Shown here piece after piece: positions 32,133-38,815 of a stretch of DNA of 40,496 nucleotides; within the stretch, counting starts at the first letter, position 1, and each line of letters opens with the position of its first letter. This stretch comes from Hyphomicrobiales bacterium. GTDB lineage: Bacteria; Pseudomonadota; Alphaproteobacteria; Rhizobiales; Xanthobacteraceae. The notes under the pieces are model-generated. The model ran no database searches, had not been told where the DNA came from, and was given only the letters and a program-made list of their open reading frames with translations. Made by a program: the position numbers and the translations under genes. The stretch spans positions 1-40,496 of the forward strand of contig JAHFPO010000002.1 in assembly GCA_023266695.1 (NCBI GenBank), written 5' to 3'.

Positions 32133-32507
32133 TCAGGAACGGCCTGACCGGCGAACGTTTTTTGTTCCGTTGCTGCCGGATGCATTGATCCCCTTCGAGA
32201 CCAGATAACTGCCGCCGCTGATGCCGAGGAGCCCGAGCACATTCGTCGGAATGTCGACGAAAGTGCCGGCTTCGATCGACAACAGGAGATAGAGCCCGGC
32301 GATCACGAAGGTAAAGACCAGGAACTGAAAGCGCGACAGGCTCGCCTTGCACGGCGCGTTCGGCCGGCCGGTCGACGGCGTCTCGCAGAGCAGGTCGTTG
32401 AGACTGATGCTGCCCCGGAAGATCTTCCAGAGCACGAGAAACGCGAACAGGAGCAGGATCGCGCTCAAAATGAAAAAACTGTAGAGCGCGATATTGGAAG
32501 TGGTCAT
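32133..32507 (-). CDS. Small membrane protein of the nuclease operon
   Basis: A 124-aa protein with three hydrophobic segments (about 6-28, 60-80 and 90-107). A Cys-containing hydrophilic loop (NDLLCETPSTGRPNAPCKAS) lies between the first two. Its third helix (DIPTNVLGLLGISGGSYLVS) resembles that of the preceding gene's product. GGGAGG six bases before the ATG at 32507 supports this start over the GTG at 32510. Its stop is 23 bases before the nuclease start. I do not recognise a named family; a holin-like or sensor role is speculative. Confidence 0.75.
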   Translation of the reverse strand: MTTSNIALYSFFILSAILLLFAFLVLWKIFRGSISLNDLLCETPSTGRPNAPCKASLSRFQFLVFTFVIAGLYLLLSIEAGTFVDIPTNVLGLLGISGGSYLVSKGINASGSNGTKNVRRSGRS

Positions 32508-32523
32508 CACGAACCTCCCGCAG

Positions 32524-32865
32524 TTAACGCCGGACGAGCTTGCCGGCGAGATAGAGACCGTTGCCGCCCATGAGCAGGGTCAGCAGAAATTCCGGCACGT
32601 CGGGCATGACCGGCCGGCCGGTGGGGCCGATCACGCTCATGTCGGCGTGCAGCGCGGTGAAGGCGTACATGCCGAGGACCATCGGGAAGGCGACCATCGC
32701 CGCCACGCGCTCGGGCTCGACGGGAGCCTCGCCTGCTTGCAGGCGGCCGGAGAGAAAACCGGCGGCTCCGATGTCGCCGCGCAAAATGCGGACGGCGACC
32801 ACGATCACCAGCAATCCGAACCAGGCGATGAGCCCGTTGGCGAGAAAACCGGAAAGAATCTTCAT
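32524..32865 (-). CDS. Small membrane protein, first gene of the nuclease operon
   Basis: A 113-aa protein with three hydrophobic segments (about 5-27, 54-73 and 88-108). The last segment, DVPEFLLTLLMGGNGLYLAG, parallels the corresponding part of the next gene's product, so the two may be distant paralogues. Its stop is 16 bases before the next start. Upstream (32866-32957) is an AT-rich stretch with the inverted repeat AATCG/CGATT and a TTGATT box, the likely promoter. Function unknown. Confidence 0.75.
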   Translation of the reverse strand: MKILSGFLANGLIAWFGLLVIVVAVRILRGDIGAAGFLSGRLQAGEAPVEPERVAAMVAFPMVLGMYAFTALHADMSVIGPTGRPVMPDVPEFLLTLLMGGNGLYLAGKLVRR

Positions 32866-32957
32866 CCTGCGGCCCCCTCGGCTTAGGGAGCGGCAGACTA
32901 GGCCACATCCTTAAAGTTGTAAAATCGCCAATCAACGATTAAAGGGGGAGCGCCTGT

Positions 32958-33851
32958 TCACTCGATCGGCGCCTTCGGTATTCGCGCTTCGCCCGGCTCC
33001 ATCACGAAGGTCTTGTCGAGCGAATACCACTCGCTCGCGACGCCGGGCGCCGGTGCCGGGCCGTTGTCGTGGCGCACGTAATTGCCGATGAGCGCGCGCG
33101 TCACGCCGAACTGGGCGTCGGACTCAAGCCGCGGATCGTCGTTCACATAGACCTGCGAGATCAGGGTCTTGAAGCCCGGCTTGTAGAACAGGAAATGCAG
33201 GTGCGCGGGCCGGAAATTGTGCCGGCCCTGGGCGCGCAACAATTCGCCCACCGGGCCCTGGTTGGGGATCGGATAGCCGGCGGGCTTCACGCTGCGGAAG
33301 CCGAAATGGCCCTTGGCGTCGGTCGTGAACTTGCCGCGCAGGTTCATATCGGCCTGCTTTTCGTCCTGGTTCTCGTAGAAGCCCTCGGGCGAGGAATGCC
33401 AGACGTCGATCTCGGCGCCCACGATCGGCTTGCCGTTGCCGTCGCGCACCGTGACGTCGACGAACAGCGCCGGCCCCGGCGTCGGCGAACGCACGATCGA
33501 AGCGCCGCTTTCGGTGCGCGGCGAGTTCATGCGCCAGAACGGCCCCAGCATGTTCGCCGCCGTCTCGCTCTCACCCATGTTGCCGTTGTTGAGGAGGCAG
33601 ATGAGCGTCGAGAAGCCGAGCGAGCCCGCCATCACCACCGCCTCGTTGTGGCGCTCGTTGGAATGCTGGCCGAGCGCGACGATATAGGCGCAGGCGCGCT
33701 CGAATTCATCCTCGCTCAGCTTCACCTCACGCGCGAAGTCGTGGAGATGGCGCACGAACGCCGACATGATCTCGCGCAAGCGCGGATCGGGCGCGCGGCT
33801 CAATTCCGCCAGCACCGCGGTCGTCACCATCTGCTGGTTCTCGATGATCAT
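32958..33851 (-). CDS. Intradiol ring-cleavage dioxygenase (catechol/hydroxyquinol 1,2-dioxygenase type)
   Basis: A 297-aa Fe(III) enzyme that cleaves catechol-type rings to muconates. The helical N-terminal dimerisation domain (residues 1-100) is followed by the catalytic beta-sandwich. All four iron ligands are visible: Tyr159 (EGFYENQ), Tyr193 (AGYPIP) and His217/His219 (RPAHLHF). MLGPFWRMNSPRTESGASIV and SPTPGPALFVDV favour the hydroxyquinol 1,2-dioxygenase branch. No regulator or other ring-degradation gene lies nearby, so it stands alone. Substrate preference is uncertain. Confidence 0.92.
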   Translation of the reverse strand: MIIENQQMVTTAVLAELSRAPDPRLREIMSAFVRHLHDFAREVKLSEDEFERACAYIVALGQHSNERHNEAVVMAGSLGFSTLICLLNNGNMGESETAANMLGPFWRMNSPRTESGASIVRSPTPGPALFVDVTVRDGNGKPIVGAEIDVWHSSPEGFYENQDEKQADMNLRGKFTTDAKGHFGFRSVKPAGYPIPNQGPVGELLRAQGRHNFRPAHLHFLFYKPGFKTLISQVYVNDDPRLESDAQFGVTRALIGNYVRHDNGPAPAPGVASEWYSLDKTFVMEPGEARIPKAPIE

Positions 33852-33983
33852 GGCTGTCTCCTTGCTCACGTCGGCACGCGATGCGCGAGGGAAGGGCGCT
33901 TGCGCTTCCCTTTCAGCGAGGTCCGTGGTGACCACGAACATCGCCTGATGGCCGCCGTAGCGGAAAATCTAGACGCTGCCGGT

Positions 33984-34208
33984 TCATTCGGTCTTGCGGG
34001 TGGAAAGAGGCGGCGATGCAGGCTGGACCGGAGCCTGGGTAGCCGGTGGCGTTGCGGGCGGTGCCGGCTGGGCCGCCGGTGGCGGGGCCGCGGGCGCGGC
34101 TGGTTGCGCCGGCGCCGTCGGCGGGTCCGCATACTGCGACCAGGCCGATCCGGCGATCGCAGCAGCGATCAACGCGGCGGCAAGCGAAGCAAGCTGTTTC
34201 TGTGACAT
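33984..34208 (-). CDS. Short exported Pro/Ala-rich protein
   Basis: A 74-aa protein with a signal peptide (MSQKQLASLAAALIAAAIAG, cleaved near SAWSQ). The mature part is almost entirely Pro, Ala and Thr (APAQPAAPAAPPPAAQPAPP and onwards) and ends STRKTE. GGGAGG lies eight bases before the ATG. It is probably an extended periplasmic linker-like peptide. Such low-complexity sequence gives no functional clue, and the coding call rests on the signal peptide and ribosome-binding site. Confidence 0.6.
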   Translation of the reverse strand: MSQKQLASLAAALIAAAIAGSAWSQYADPPTAPAQPAAPAAPPPAAQPAPPATPPATQAPVQPASPPLSTRKTE

Positions 34209-34355
34209 GGCGGTTCCTCCCAAGGAGAAATACCCTACAACGATATTTTTATTCCGGCGTAGATTTCTATTCGGCAACTCGCGGGTTCACGACGGCTTGG
34301 CCGTGCTCTTCGACCCTGAGTTCGGGGACGAGCGCGGTCCGTGTAAAATCCCCCA

Positions 34356-35156
34356 TCAATAATCGGACTGGGAGAACCCGGCGATCTTCCAGTCGTCGTT
34401 CGCGGACTTGGCGTAGCACAGACGGTCGATCAGGAGCGGGCGCACCTTATCCACCGGCACCCAGCCGGTCTTGCCCGACGGCAGCAACAACTCGACATGA
34501 GACACCGGCTTCGGCTGGGCGGGCGGCTTGACGGCCGCCGGATTAGGGTAGAGCGAGACCACCGGCATGGCGGTCTTGGCAAACTTGCCGGCCGACGAAC
34601 CGCCGGTGGGCGTTCCGGTGAGCGTGACCTCGTCGACGAAATAGATCCAGTCGGTCGGATCGTCATCCTCGTCCACCTTTTCCATGGCCTGTTCGAAGGC
34701 CGCCCGATCGACCAATTTGGCCGTAACCGGTCCGCACACCAGGGGCGAACCCGGCTCCTGCGCCAAGCTCGGGTCGGCGGCGAAGGCGGCGAGCAGCTCC
34801 CACTGCGGACCGATCTCGGTCTCGCCGTCGGCGCTCTTGCCGGCTTCGCGGAATCCGAAGGCGACCTTGAAATTGTGGAGGGCGTCGAGCTTGCCGTCGA
34901 ATTCCTCGGACGGCTCGCCGCCCGCGGTCCAGGTGAAATTCGGCGCGACCAGGGCCACGAGCCCGGCGAGGTCCTTCTTGTCGACCGCCGCGGCGAACGC
35001 CTTGCGCATGGCTTCGAAGGCCGCATCGCCCTCGAAGGGGGCGGGAACCTCGACCTTGATCGCGCTATAGGGGGCTTTCTTCAGCGCCACCGCCGGCGCG
35101 GGCGCGAGCAGAACGGCGAGGGCGAGGATGCTCGGGATCAGAATGGCGTGGCGCAT
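34356..35156 (-). CDS. Secreted two-domain hypothetical protein
   Basis: A 266-aa exported protein. The signal peptide spans about 24 residues (MRHAILIPSILALAVLLAPA). Residues 40-110 (FAAAVDKKDLAGLVALVAPN, then FTWTAGGEPSEEFDGKLDAL) look like an NTF2/SnoaL-type fold. The C-terminal 60 residues (LLLPSGKTGWVPVDKVRPLL, then CYAKSANDDWKIAGFSQ) look like an SH3-like strand set. The middle has two more Cys-poor segments with DEDDDPTDWIYFVDEV. No catalytic motif is evident. It is divergent from the SIMPL gene. Confidence 0.75.
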   Translation of the reverse strand: MRHAILIPSILALAVLLAPAPAVALKKAPYSAIKVEVPAPFEGDAAFEAMRKAFAAAVDKKDLAGLVALVAPNFTWTAGGEPSEEFDGKLDALHNFKVAFGFREAGKSADGETEIGPQWELLAAFAADPSLAQEPGSPLVCGPVTAKLVDRAAFEQAMEKVDEDDDPTDWIYFVDEVTLTGTPTGGSSAGKFAKTAMPVVSLYPNPAAVKPPAQPKPVSHVELLLPSGKTGWVPVDKVRPLLIDRLCYAKSANDDWKIAGFSQSDY

Positions 35157-35313
35157 CGGAGTCTCTCCGGGATCGAAGGGTCACGAGCCTAGCGCAGGAT
35201 TGCGACCGCTGCACGGCGGAGGCGCAATTTCCAGGAGTGCCGACGGCACGCGCGCCGCAATCCCGCCGCGAACGTCGGGCTCGCTCTCCGGGTATCGAGG
35301 GGAGAAATCCACG

Positions 35314-36057
35314 ATGCTTTCCCGCCGTGTCGCCTACGCCCATACCGCAAGCGCGCTCGCCGCGCTGGTCTTGTCGCTCGCGCTCTCGGCCCCGGCGGCG
35401 GCGCAGGAGCGATCCAGGTCGACGCTCTCGGTCGTGGGCGAAGGGCAGGCGCGGGTGCAGCACGACCTCGCCGTCGTCACGGTCGGCGTCGTCTCGCAGG
35501 CGGGCCACGCCAAGGATGCTCTCGCCGAGAACTCGAAGGCGACGGGCGAGGTGATCGCAGCGGCGAAGCAGGCGGGCATCGAAGCCAATGACCTCGAGAC
35601 CACGCGCGTCTCGGTGCAGCCGCAATATTCCTATCCGCCCTCGGGCTCGCGCGAGCCGCGCAAGATCGTCGGCTACGAAGTGAGCAACGCGCTCTCGATC
35701 CGCGTACGCGAGCTCGACAAGCTCGGGCCTTTGCTCGACCGGCTGGTGGTGGCCGGCGCCAACCAGATCCGCAACGTCGAACTCTCGGTCGCCGAGCCGG
35801 GACCCTCGCGCGATTTGGCGCGCGCGGCGGCGATGAAGGACGCCGTGCGCAAGGCCGGCATCTATGCCGAGGCGGCGGGGGTGCGCATCGTGCGGGTGAT
35901 ATCGATCGCGGAGGGCCAACAGGACGGGCCGCGCCCGCCCGTGCTTCGGACGCTGGCGGCGGGCGCGCCGGAAGCGCGCGCGGCGGTGCCGGTCGAAGCC
36001 GGCGAGCAGGAATTCCGCAGCCGCGTCACCGCCGTCTTCGAGATCGAGCCGCGCTGA
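35314..36057 (+). CDS. SIMPL domain-containing periplasmic protein (DUF541)
   Basis: A 247-aa exported protein. After a signal peptide (about residues 1-30, ending APAAAQ) the SIMPL domain opens with TLSVVGEGQARVQHDLAVVT. VSVQPQYSYPPSGSREPRKIVGY-type strands follow, with the helical pair AMKDAVRKAGIYAEAAGVR later. BP26 of Brucella, an outer-membrane-associated antigen, belongs to this family. GAGGGGAG precedes the ATG at 35314. It is divergent from the secreted hypothetical gene. Confidence 0.9.
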   Translation: MLSRRVAYAHTASALAALVLSLALSAPAAAQERSRSTLSVVGEGQARVQHDLAVVTVGVVSQAGHAKDALAENSKATGEVIAAAKQAGIEANDLETTRVSVQPQYSYPPSGSREPRKIVGYEVSNALSIRVRELDKLGPLLDRLVVAGANQIRNVELSVAEPGPSRDLARAAAMKDAVRKAGIYAEAAGVRIVRVISIAEGQQDGPRPPVLRTLAAGAPEARAAVPVEAGEQEFRSRVTAVFEIEPR

Positions 36058-36085
36058 ACGCAAACGTAAGGGTCTAAAAGCAAAC

Positions 36086-36122
36086 GAGCGCGTCGCAAGG
36101 CCAATCGGCCCGCGAAGCGCTC
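36086..36122. terminator. 3' hairpin shared with the polylysine genes, copy A
   Basis: GAGCGC-GTCGC and GCGA-AGCGCTC arms flank GGCC-AATC-GGCC. It lies between the convergent SIMPL gene and polylysine gene A. The same arm pattern recurs at 37865-37903 and 38450-38484. No T-tract, so intrinsic termination is uncertain. Confidence 0.55.
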
Positions 36123-36158
36123 GCGCTCATCCGTTTCCGGACTGGTCGGATCGTGGAT

Positions 36159-36176
36159 GGCGGCCGTTCGGCCGCC
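36159..36176. terminator. Hairpin directly after polylysine gene A
   Basis: GGCGGCCG and CGGCCGCC form a perfect 8-bp stem with a TT loop, 14 bases beyond the stop of gene A. It is probably a 3' stabiliser or a factor-dependent terminator element. Confidence 0.45.
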
Positions 36177-36189
36177 GCCGGCACGAACC

Positions 36190-36441
36190 TTACTTCTTCT
36201 TCTTCTTGCCCTTCTTCTTGCCCTTCTTCTTCGCCCCGTCGTCCCACCGATCGTGCCAGGAGTCATGCCACCAGCACAGCGGCGTGACCCGGGGCCGGTC
36301 CATGGTCAAATGGCACCATGCCCAGCTGCCGACAATGACGCCCGCAGCAACGGCGCCGCCGTCCGCGCGCGCCGGTGCAGTCGGCAGGGCGCTGAACGCC
36401 AAGGCCAGAGTCGCGGCGATTACGAGACCTAATTTTCTCAT
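36190..36441 (-). CDS. Small secreted protein with polylysine tail (A)
   Basis: An 83-aa exported protein. The signal peptide is MRKLGLVIAATLALAFSALP plus a few residues to PARA. The mature part has a Trp/His/Cys-rich core with two Cys (WAWCHLTMDRPRVTPLCWWH, then DSWHDRWDDG). The C-terminus is AKKKGKKKGKKKKK. AGGGGAG lies before the ATG. The signal peptide start and the tail resemble those of B and C (37926 and 38499), but the core is different. Function unknown; a tail this basic would bind acidic envelope polymers or nucleic acid. Confidence 0.7.
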   Translation of the reverse strand: MRKLGLVIAATLALAFSALPTAPARADGGAVAAGVIVGSWAWCHLTMDRPRVTPLCWWHDSWHDRWDDGAKKKGKKKGKKKKK

Positions 36442-36546
36442 GTTGCTCCCCTTTCAGCCCAAAATGGGATGATCACGAGATTAGATTCCCTTCAAATCAT
36501 GTCGGAAGTCAATCGCTACCGTGGGCTGGCGACCAAAAAATGCAGG

Positions 36547-36575
36547 AAAAATCCCACTTCGCACGGGATTTTTTT
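36547..36575. terminator. Bidirectional intrinsic terminator in a divergent gap
   Basis: AAAAATCCC pairs with GGGATTTTT around a nine-base loop, with seven T in a row on the plus strand and five on the minus strand. It is not at the 3' end of any listed gene, so it may end an unannotated small RNA. Confidence 0.75.
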
Positions 36576-36625
36576 GCGACGCACAAGTAAATCGAGCAGA
36601 CCTCGTTCCATGCACCGGATGTTTG

Positions 36626-36676
36626 TTCATCTCGCATTCATCTGGGCGGCATTTCGTTCATCTGGCGTTCATCTCG
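36626..36676. promoter_or_regulatory. Four helically phased TTCATCT direct repeats
   Basis: TTCATCTCG (36626), TTCATCTGG (36637), TTCATCTGG (36657) and TTCATCTCG (36668) are spaced 11, 20 and 11 bases apart. Two 7-4-7 direct repeats on one helix face are the usual shape of sites for OmpR/PhoB-type regulators. They lie about 275 bases before the deacetylase start. Confidence 0.5.
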
Positions 36677-36819
36677 CGGGCCGCGCCGGCGGCGGATCGT
36701 CGCGGCATTCGCTTGCCGTCGCGGGCTGCCGGTGATTCGTCTCGCCTCGGCCCGACTTCGCTTGATCCCGCCCGGCGGGCCGCGCGGGAGGGACGGGCGA
36801 GCCGGCGCTTTCCGGATCG

Positions 36820-36859
36820 AGGTGGGACCGCTCCCACGGCCGGCCGGGGGCGCCCGGCC
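36820..36859. promoter_or_regulatory. Tandem hairpins in the probable deacetylase leader
   Basis: GTGGGA/TCCCAC with a CCGC loop is followed two bases later by CCGGCCGGG/CCCGGCCGG with a GGCG loop. Both are perfect. They lie about 90 bases before the deacetylase ATG and, if transcribed, form a structured 5' leader. Confidence 0.4.
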
Positions 36860-36948
36860 GGTCACCAAATCCCGTGGCACCGCTGCCGTTTCTGATCTAA
36901 GATCGTCCGCTGGATCCTTTCATGCGACCGGTTCGAGGGAGTGAAGTC

Positions 36949-37848
36949 ATGCGTATGGTTGTTGCGTGCGTAGTTGTGATGTCGATGTCGGCGGCGGCCG
37001 CGGGCGCCGCGCAGGCGCAAAATGCACCGGCTCGGTCCGCCACTCCGCCTGCTGCCGCCTCTCCCGCCGCCGCCTGCACCAATCCCGACGCGCTCGGCGT
37101 ATCGCGCACGGTCGAGATCGACACCACCGGCGGGCCCGGCTTCGGCTTCGAACATTTCAAGCAGCACGATTTCCTCAAGCGGAACGAAGTGGTGCTGACC
37201 TTCGACGATGGCCCGTGGCCGGGAAATACGCCGGCCGTGCTCAAGGCGCTGGCGGACCAATGCATCAAGGCCACCTTCTTCCCGATCGGCAAGCACGCGA
37301 CCTGGTACCCGGAGATTCTCAAGCAGGTGGCGGAAGCCGGGCACACGATCGGCAACCACACCTGGTCGCACAAGAACCTCGACAAGATGAAGTTCGAGGA
37401 CGCCAAGACCGAGATCGAGAAGGGCGCCTCCGCCGTGCACATGTCAGCCGGCGGGCCGACCGCGCCGTTCTTCCGCTTCCCGGTGCTCAAGCATCCGCCG
37501 CAGCTCGTCACCTATCTCGGCGAGCGCAACATCGGCATTTTCTCCACCGACATGGACTCCTTCGACTTCACCATGCGCACCCCCGAACGGGTGATCGAGT
37601 CGGTGATGAAGAAGCTGGAAAAGCACGGCAAGGGCATGGTGCTGCTGCATGATTTCCAGAAGCACACGGCCGAGGCGCTGCCGGAGCTTCTCACCCGCCT
37701 GAAGGCCGGCGGCTACAAGATCGTGCACATGAAGGCGAAGGCGCCGATCACCACGCTGCCGGAATATGACGAGTTGGTGCTGAAGGACCAGAAGCTGCCG
37801 ACGGTCAACACCCGCCCGACTTCCAGCGTGGTGCGCACGATCGAATGA
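36949..37848 (+). CDS. Secreted polysaccharide deacetylase family protein
   Basis: A 299-aa exported NodB-homology enzyme. The signal peptide is about residues 1-24. The catalytic base motif TFDDGPWPGNT (Asp86, Asp87) and the metal motif HTIGNHTWSHKNL (His137, His141) are intact, and a late GMVLLHDFQKHT block supplies the catalytic His. The expected R-x-P-[YFW] motif appears as FRFPVLKHP. Substrates of the family are acetylated sugars of chitin, peptidoglycan or exopolysaccharide; the one here is unknown. GGGAGTG nine bases upstream supports this ATG over the one at 36922. Polylysine genes flank it. Confidence 0.9.
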   Translation: MRMVVACVVVMSMSAAAAGAAQAQNAPARSATPPAAASPAAACTNPDALGVSRTVEIDTTGGPGFGFEHFKQHDFLKRNEVVLTFDDGPWPGNTPAVLKALADQCIKATFFPIGKHATWYPEILKQVAEAGHTIGNHTWSHKNLDKMKFEDAKTEIEKGASAVHMSAGGPTAPFFRFPVLKHPPQLVTYLGERNIGIFSTDMDSFDFTMRTPERVIESVMKKLEKHGKGMVLLHDFQKHTAEALPELLTRLKAGGYKIVHMKAKAPITTLPEYDELVLKDQKLPTVNTRPTSSVVRTIE

Positions 37849-37864
37849 TCGAACGCCCGAAACG

Positions 37865-37903
37865 GATGCGCCTCGCGCGGCCCTGCGGCCGGCGAAGCGC
37901 ATC
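37865..37903. terminator. 3' hairpin shared with the polylysine genes, copy B
   Basis: GATGCGC and GCGCATC close a stem containing CTCGCGCGGCC and GGCCGGCGAAGCGC. It lies 16 bases after the deacetylase stop and 22 bases from the stop of polylysine gene B, between convergent genes. It is nearly identical in its core to 38450-38484. Confidence 0.6.
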
Positions 37904-37925
37904 GCAATAGCGCGAGGACGAAGAA

Positions 37926-38180
37926 TTACTTCTTCTTGTCGTCCTTCTTGGGCTCGGCCTTCTTGGCGGGCTCGGCCTTCTTCTCCATGGCCTTCTTGGC
38001 CTTCTTCTTCTTTTTCTTCTTCTTGGCGGGCTTGGCCGTCTCTTTCTTACCGATCTTGCCGACCTCTTCCATAAAGCCCTGCGAGAGCCGCTTCTGCTCC
38101 GCGGCCTGTACGGACAGGACCGGAGACAGAGCGAGCATCAGCGCAGCGGCCAATGCGATTCCAAGACCAAACTTCTTCAT
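37926..38180 (-). CDS. Small secreted protein with polylysine tail (B)
   Basis: An 84-aa exported protein starting MKKFGLGIALAAALMLALSP. The signal is cleaved near VQAAEQ. A short conserved core RLSQGFMEEVGKIGKKE is followed by more than 35 residues made mostly of Lys, Ala, Glu and Pro, including eight Lys in a row. It is clearly homologous to the product of 38499-38699, sharing signal peptide, the L-x-Q-G-F-x-E-E-[VI]-x-K-I-G core and tail type. Promoter and 3' hairpin are shared too. Function unknown. Confidence 0.75.
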   Translation of the reverse strand: MKKFGLGIALAAALMLALSPVLSVQAAEQKRLSQGFMEEVGKIGKKETAKPAKKKKKKKKAKKAMEKKAEPAKKAEPKKDDKKK

Positions 38181-38219
38181 GAGGTATCCCCCTGATCTTC
38201 ACCTGGAGTGAAGTGACGG

Positions 38220-38249
38220 TATTTTTCGCATGGGGGCGGGCGGCGTCAA
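38220..38249 (-). promoter_or_regulatory. Promoter candidate of polylysine gene B
   Basis: TTGACG (38249-38244) is followed after 18 bases by AAAATA (38225-38220) and CCGT. It aligns without gaps to the region upstream of gene C: the -35 box, CCGCC after it, an ATG triplet in the spacer and the CCGT after the -10 box are identical. Confidence 0.55.
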
Positions 38250-38449
38250 CAGCAATTACGCGAATTTTTGTTGTTGATGAATCGGGGCGGGCGCCGAATG
38301 TGAACGGCGGATGAATGAAGCGATCAGAATTCGTTCATTTTGGCGCGCCGGGTGCCCTCCGGGGCGGCAGCGAGCGGCGGCGGGACGGTGGCGGCCGCCT
38401 GAAAACCGGGTAGCAAGCGCCGTCCGCCCATTCCAGTCCCCGGTGCAGA

Positions 38450-38484
38450 AGCGCTTCGCGCGGCCGGGCGGCCGGCGAAGCGCT
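38450..38484. terminator. 3' hairpin shared with the polylysine genes, copy C
   Basis: AGCGCTTCGC and GCGAAGCGCT-type arms enclose GCGGCC-GGGC-GGCCG. It lies 14 bases beyond the stop of polylysine gene C and matches copy B almost base for base in the core. Confidence 0.6.
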
Positions 38485-38498
38485 CCTGATTGTCGCGA

Positions 38499-38699
38499 TT
38501 ACTTCTTCTTTTCGGCCTTCTTCTTGGCCGCCTTCTTCTTCTTGGCGGGCGCGGGCTCCCCGATCTTGTCGATCTCTTCCCAGAAGCCCTGGCCGAGCGT
38601 CATCTTCTCCTTGGCCGCATAGGCCGGCTGCATCATGGCCGACGGTGCGACGAGCATCAGCGCGCCGACCGCCGCGAGTGCGAGTCCGAATTTCCTCAT
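38499..38699 (-). CDS. Small secreted protein with polylysine tail (C)
   Basis: A 66-aa exported protein starting MRKFGLALAAVGALMLVAPS. The signal is cleaved near PAYAAK. The core MTLGQGFWEEIDKIGEPAPA matches that of gene B, and the tail is KKKKAAKKKAEKKK. The ATG at 38699 fits the signal peptide; a longer frame would start at 38738 without a signal-like N-terminus. The paralogy with gene B extends to promoter and 3' hairpin. Function unknown. Confidence 0.75.
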   Translation of the reverse strand: MRKFGLALAAVGALMLVAPSAMMQPAYAAKEKMTLGQGFWEEIDKIGEPAPAKKKKAAKKKAEKKK

Positions 38700-38740
38700 G
38701 GTCAACCCCCTGTCGACTCCACGTGATGTGAAGCACACGG

Positions 38741-38770
38741 CATATGTCCCATGGCTGGCGGCGGCGTCAA
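38741..38770 (-). promoter_or_regulatory. Promoter candidate of polylysine gene C
   Basis: TTGACG (38770-38765) is followed after 18 bases by CATATG (38746-38741) and CCGT, gap-free alignable to the gene B promoter at 38220-38249. About 26 of 34 columns are identical by eye. Confidence 0.55.
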
Positions 38771-38815
38771 CCTGATTCCCGTACGGCGGTTTGCCGGGGG
38801 ATGGCCGGGATGCGC

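Larger units (their letters stand above)
36442..36948. promoter_or_regulatory. 507-base divergent regulatory gap (polylysine A / polysaccharide deacetylase)
   Basis: No gene is supported. From left to right the gap holds an inverted repeat CCCA-AAA-TGGG near the start of gene A, a bidirectional terminator (36547-36575), four TTCATCT direct repeats (36626-36676) and two consecutive GC hairpins (36820-36835 and 36838-36859). A terminator between divergent starts suggests a short transcript from within the gap. Confidence 0.5.
38181..38498. other. 318-base gap between polylysine genes B and C
   Basis: No gene is supported. It holds the promoter of gene B (separate entry) and TTCAT-type direct repeats on the minus strand at about 38298-38319 (TTCATCC-GCCG-TTCACAT, an 11-base step). 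It also holds CTTCAC/GTGAAG at 38197-38213 and the 3' hairpin of gene C at 38450-38484. Confidence 0.5.

Noticed and set aside
36469..36735. Plus-strand frame of 88 codons across the orphan terminator
   Set aside because: It runs through the terminator hairpin and the TTCATCT repeats and looks non-coding (Arg/Ser-rich); a small RNA is a better reading.
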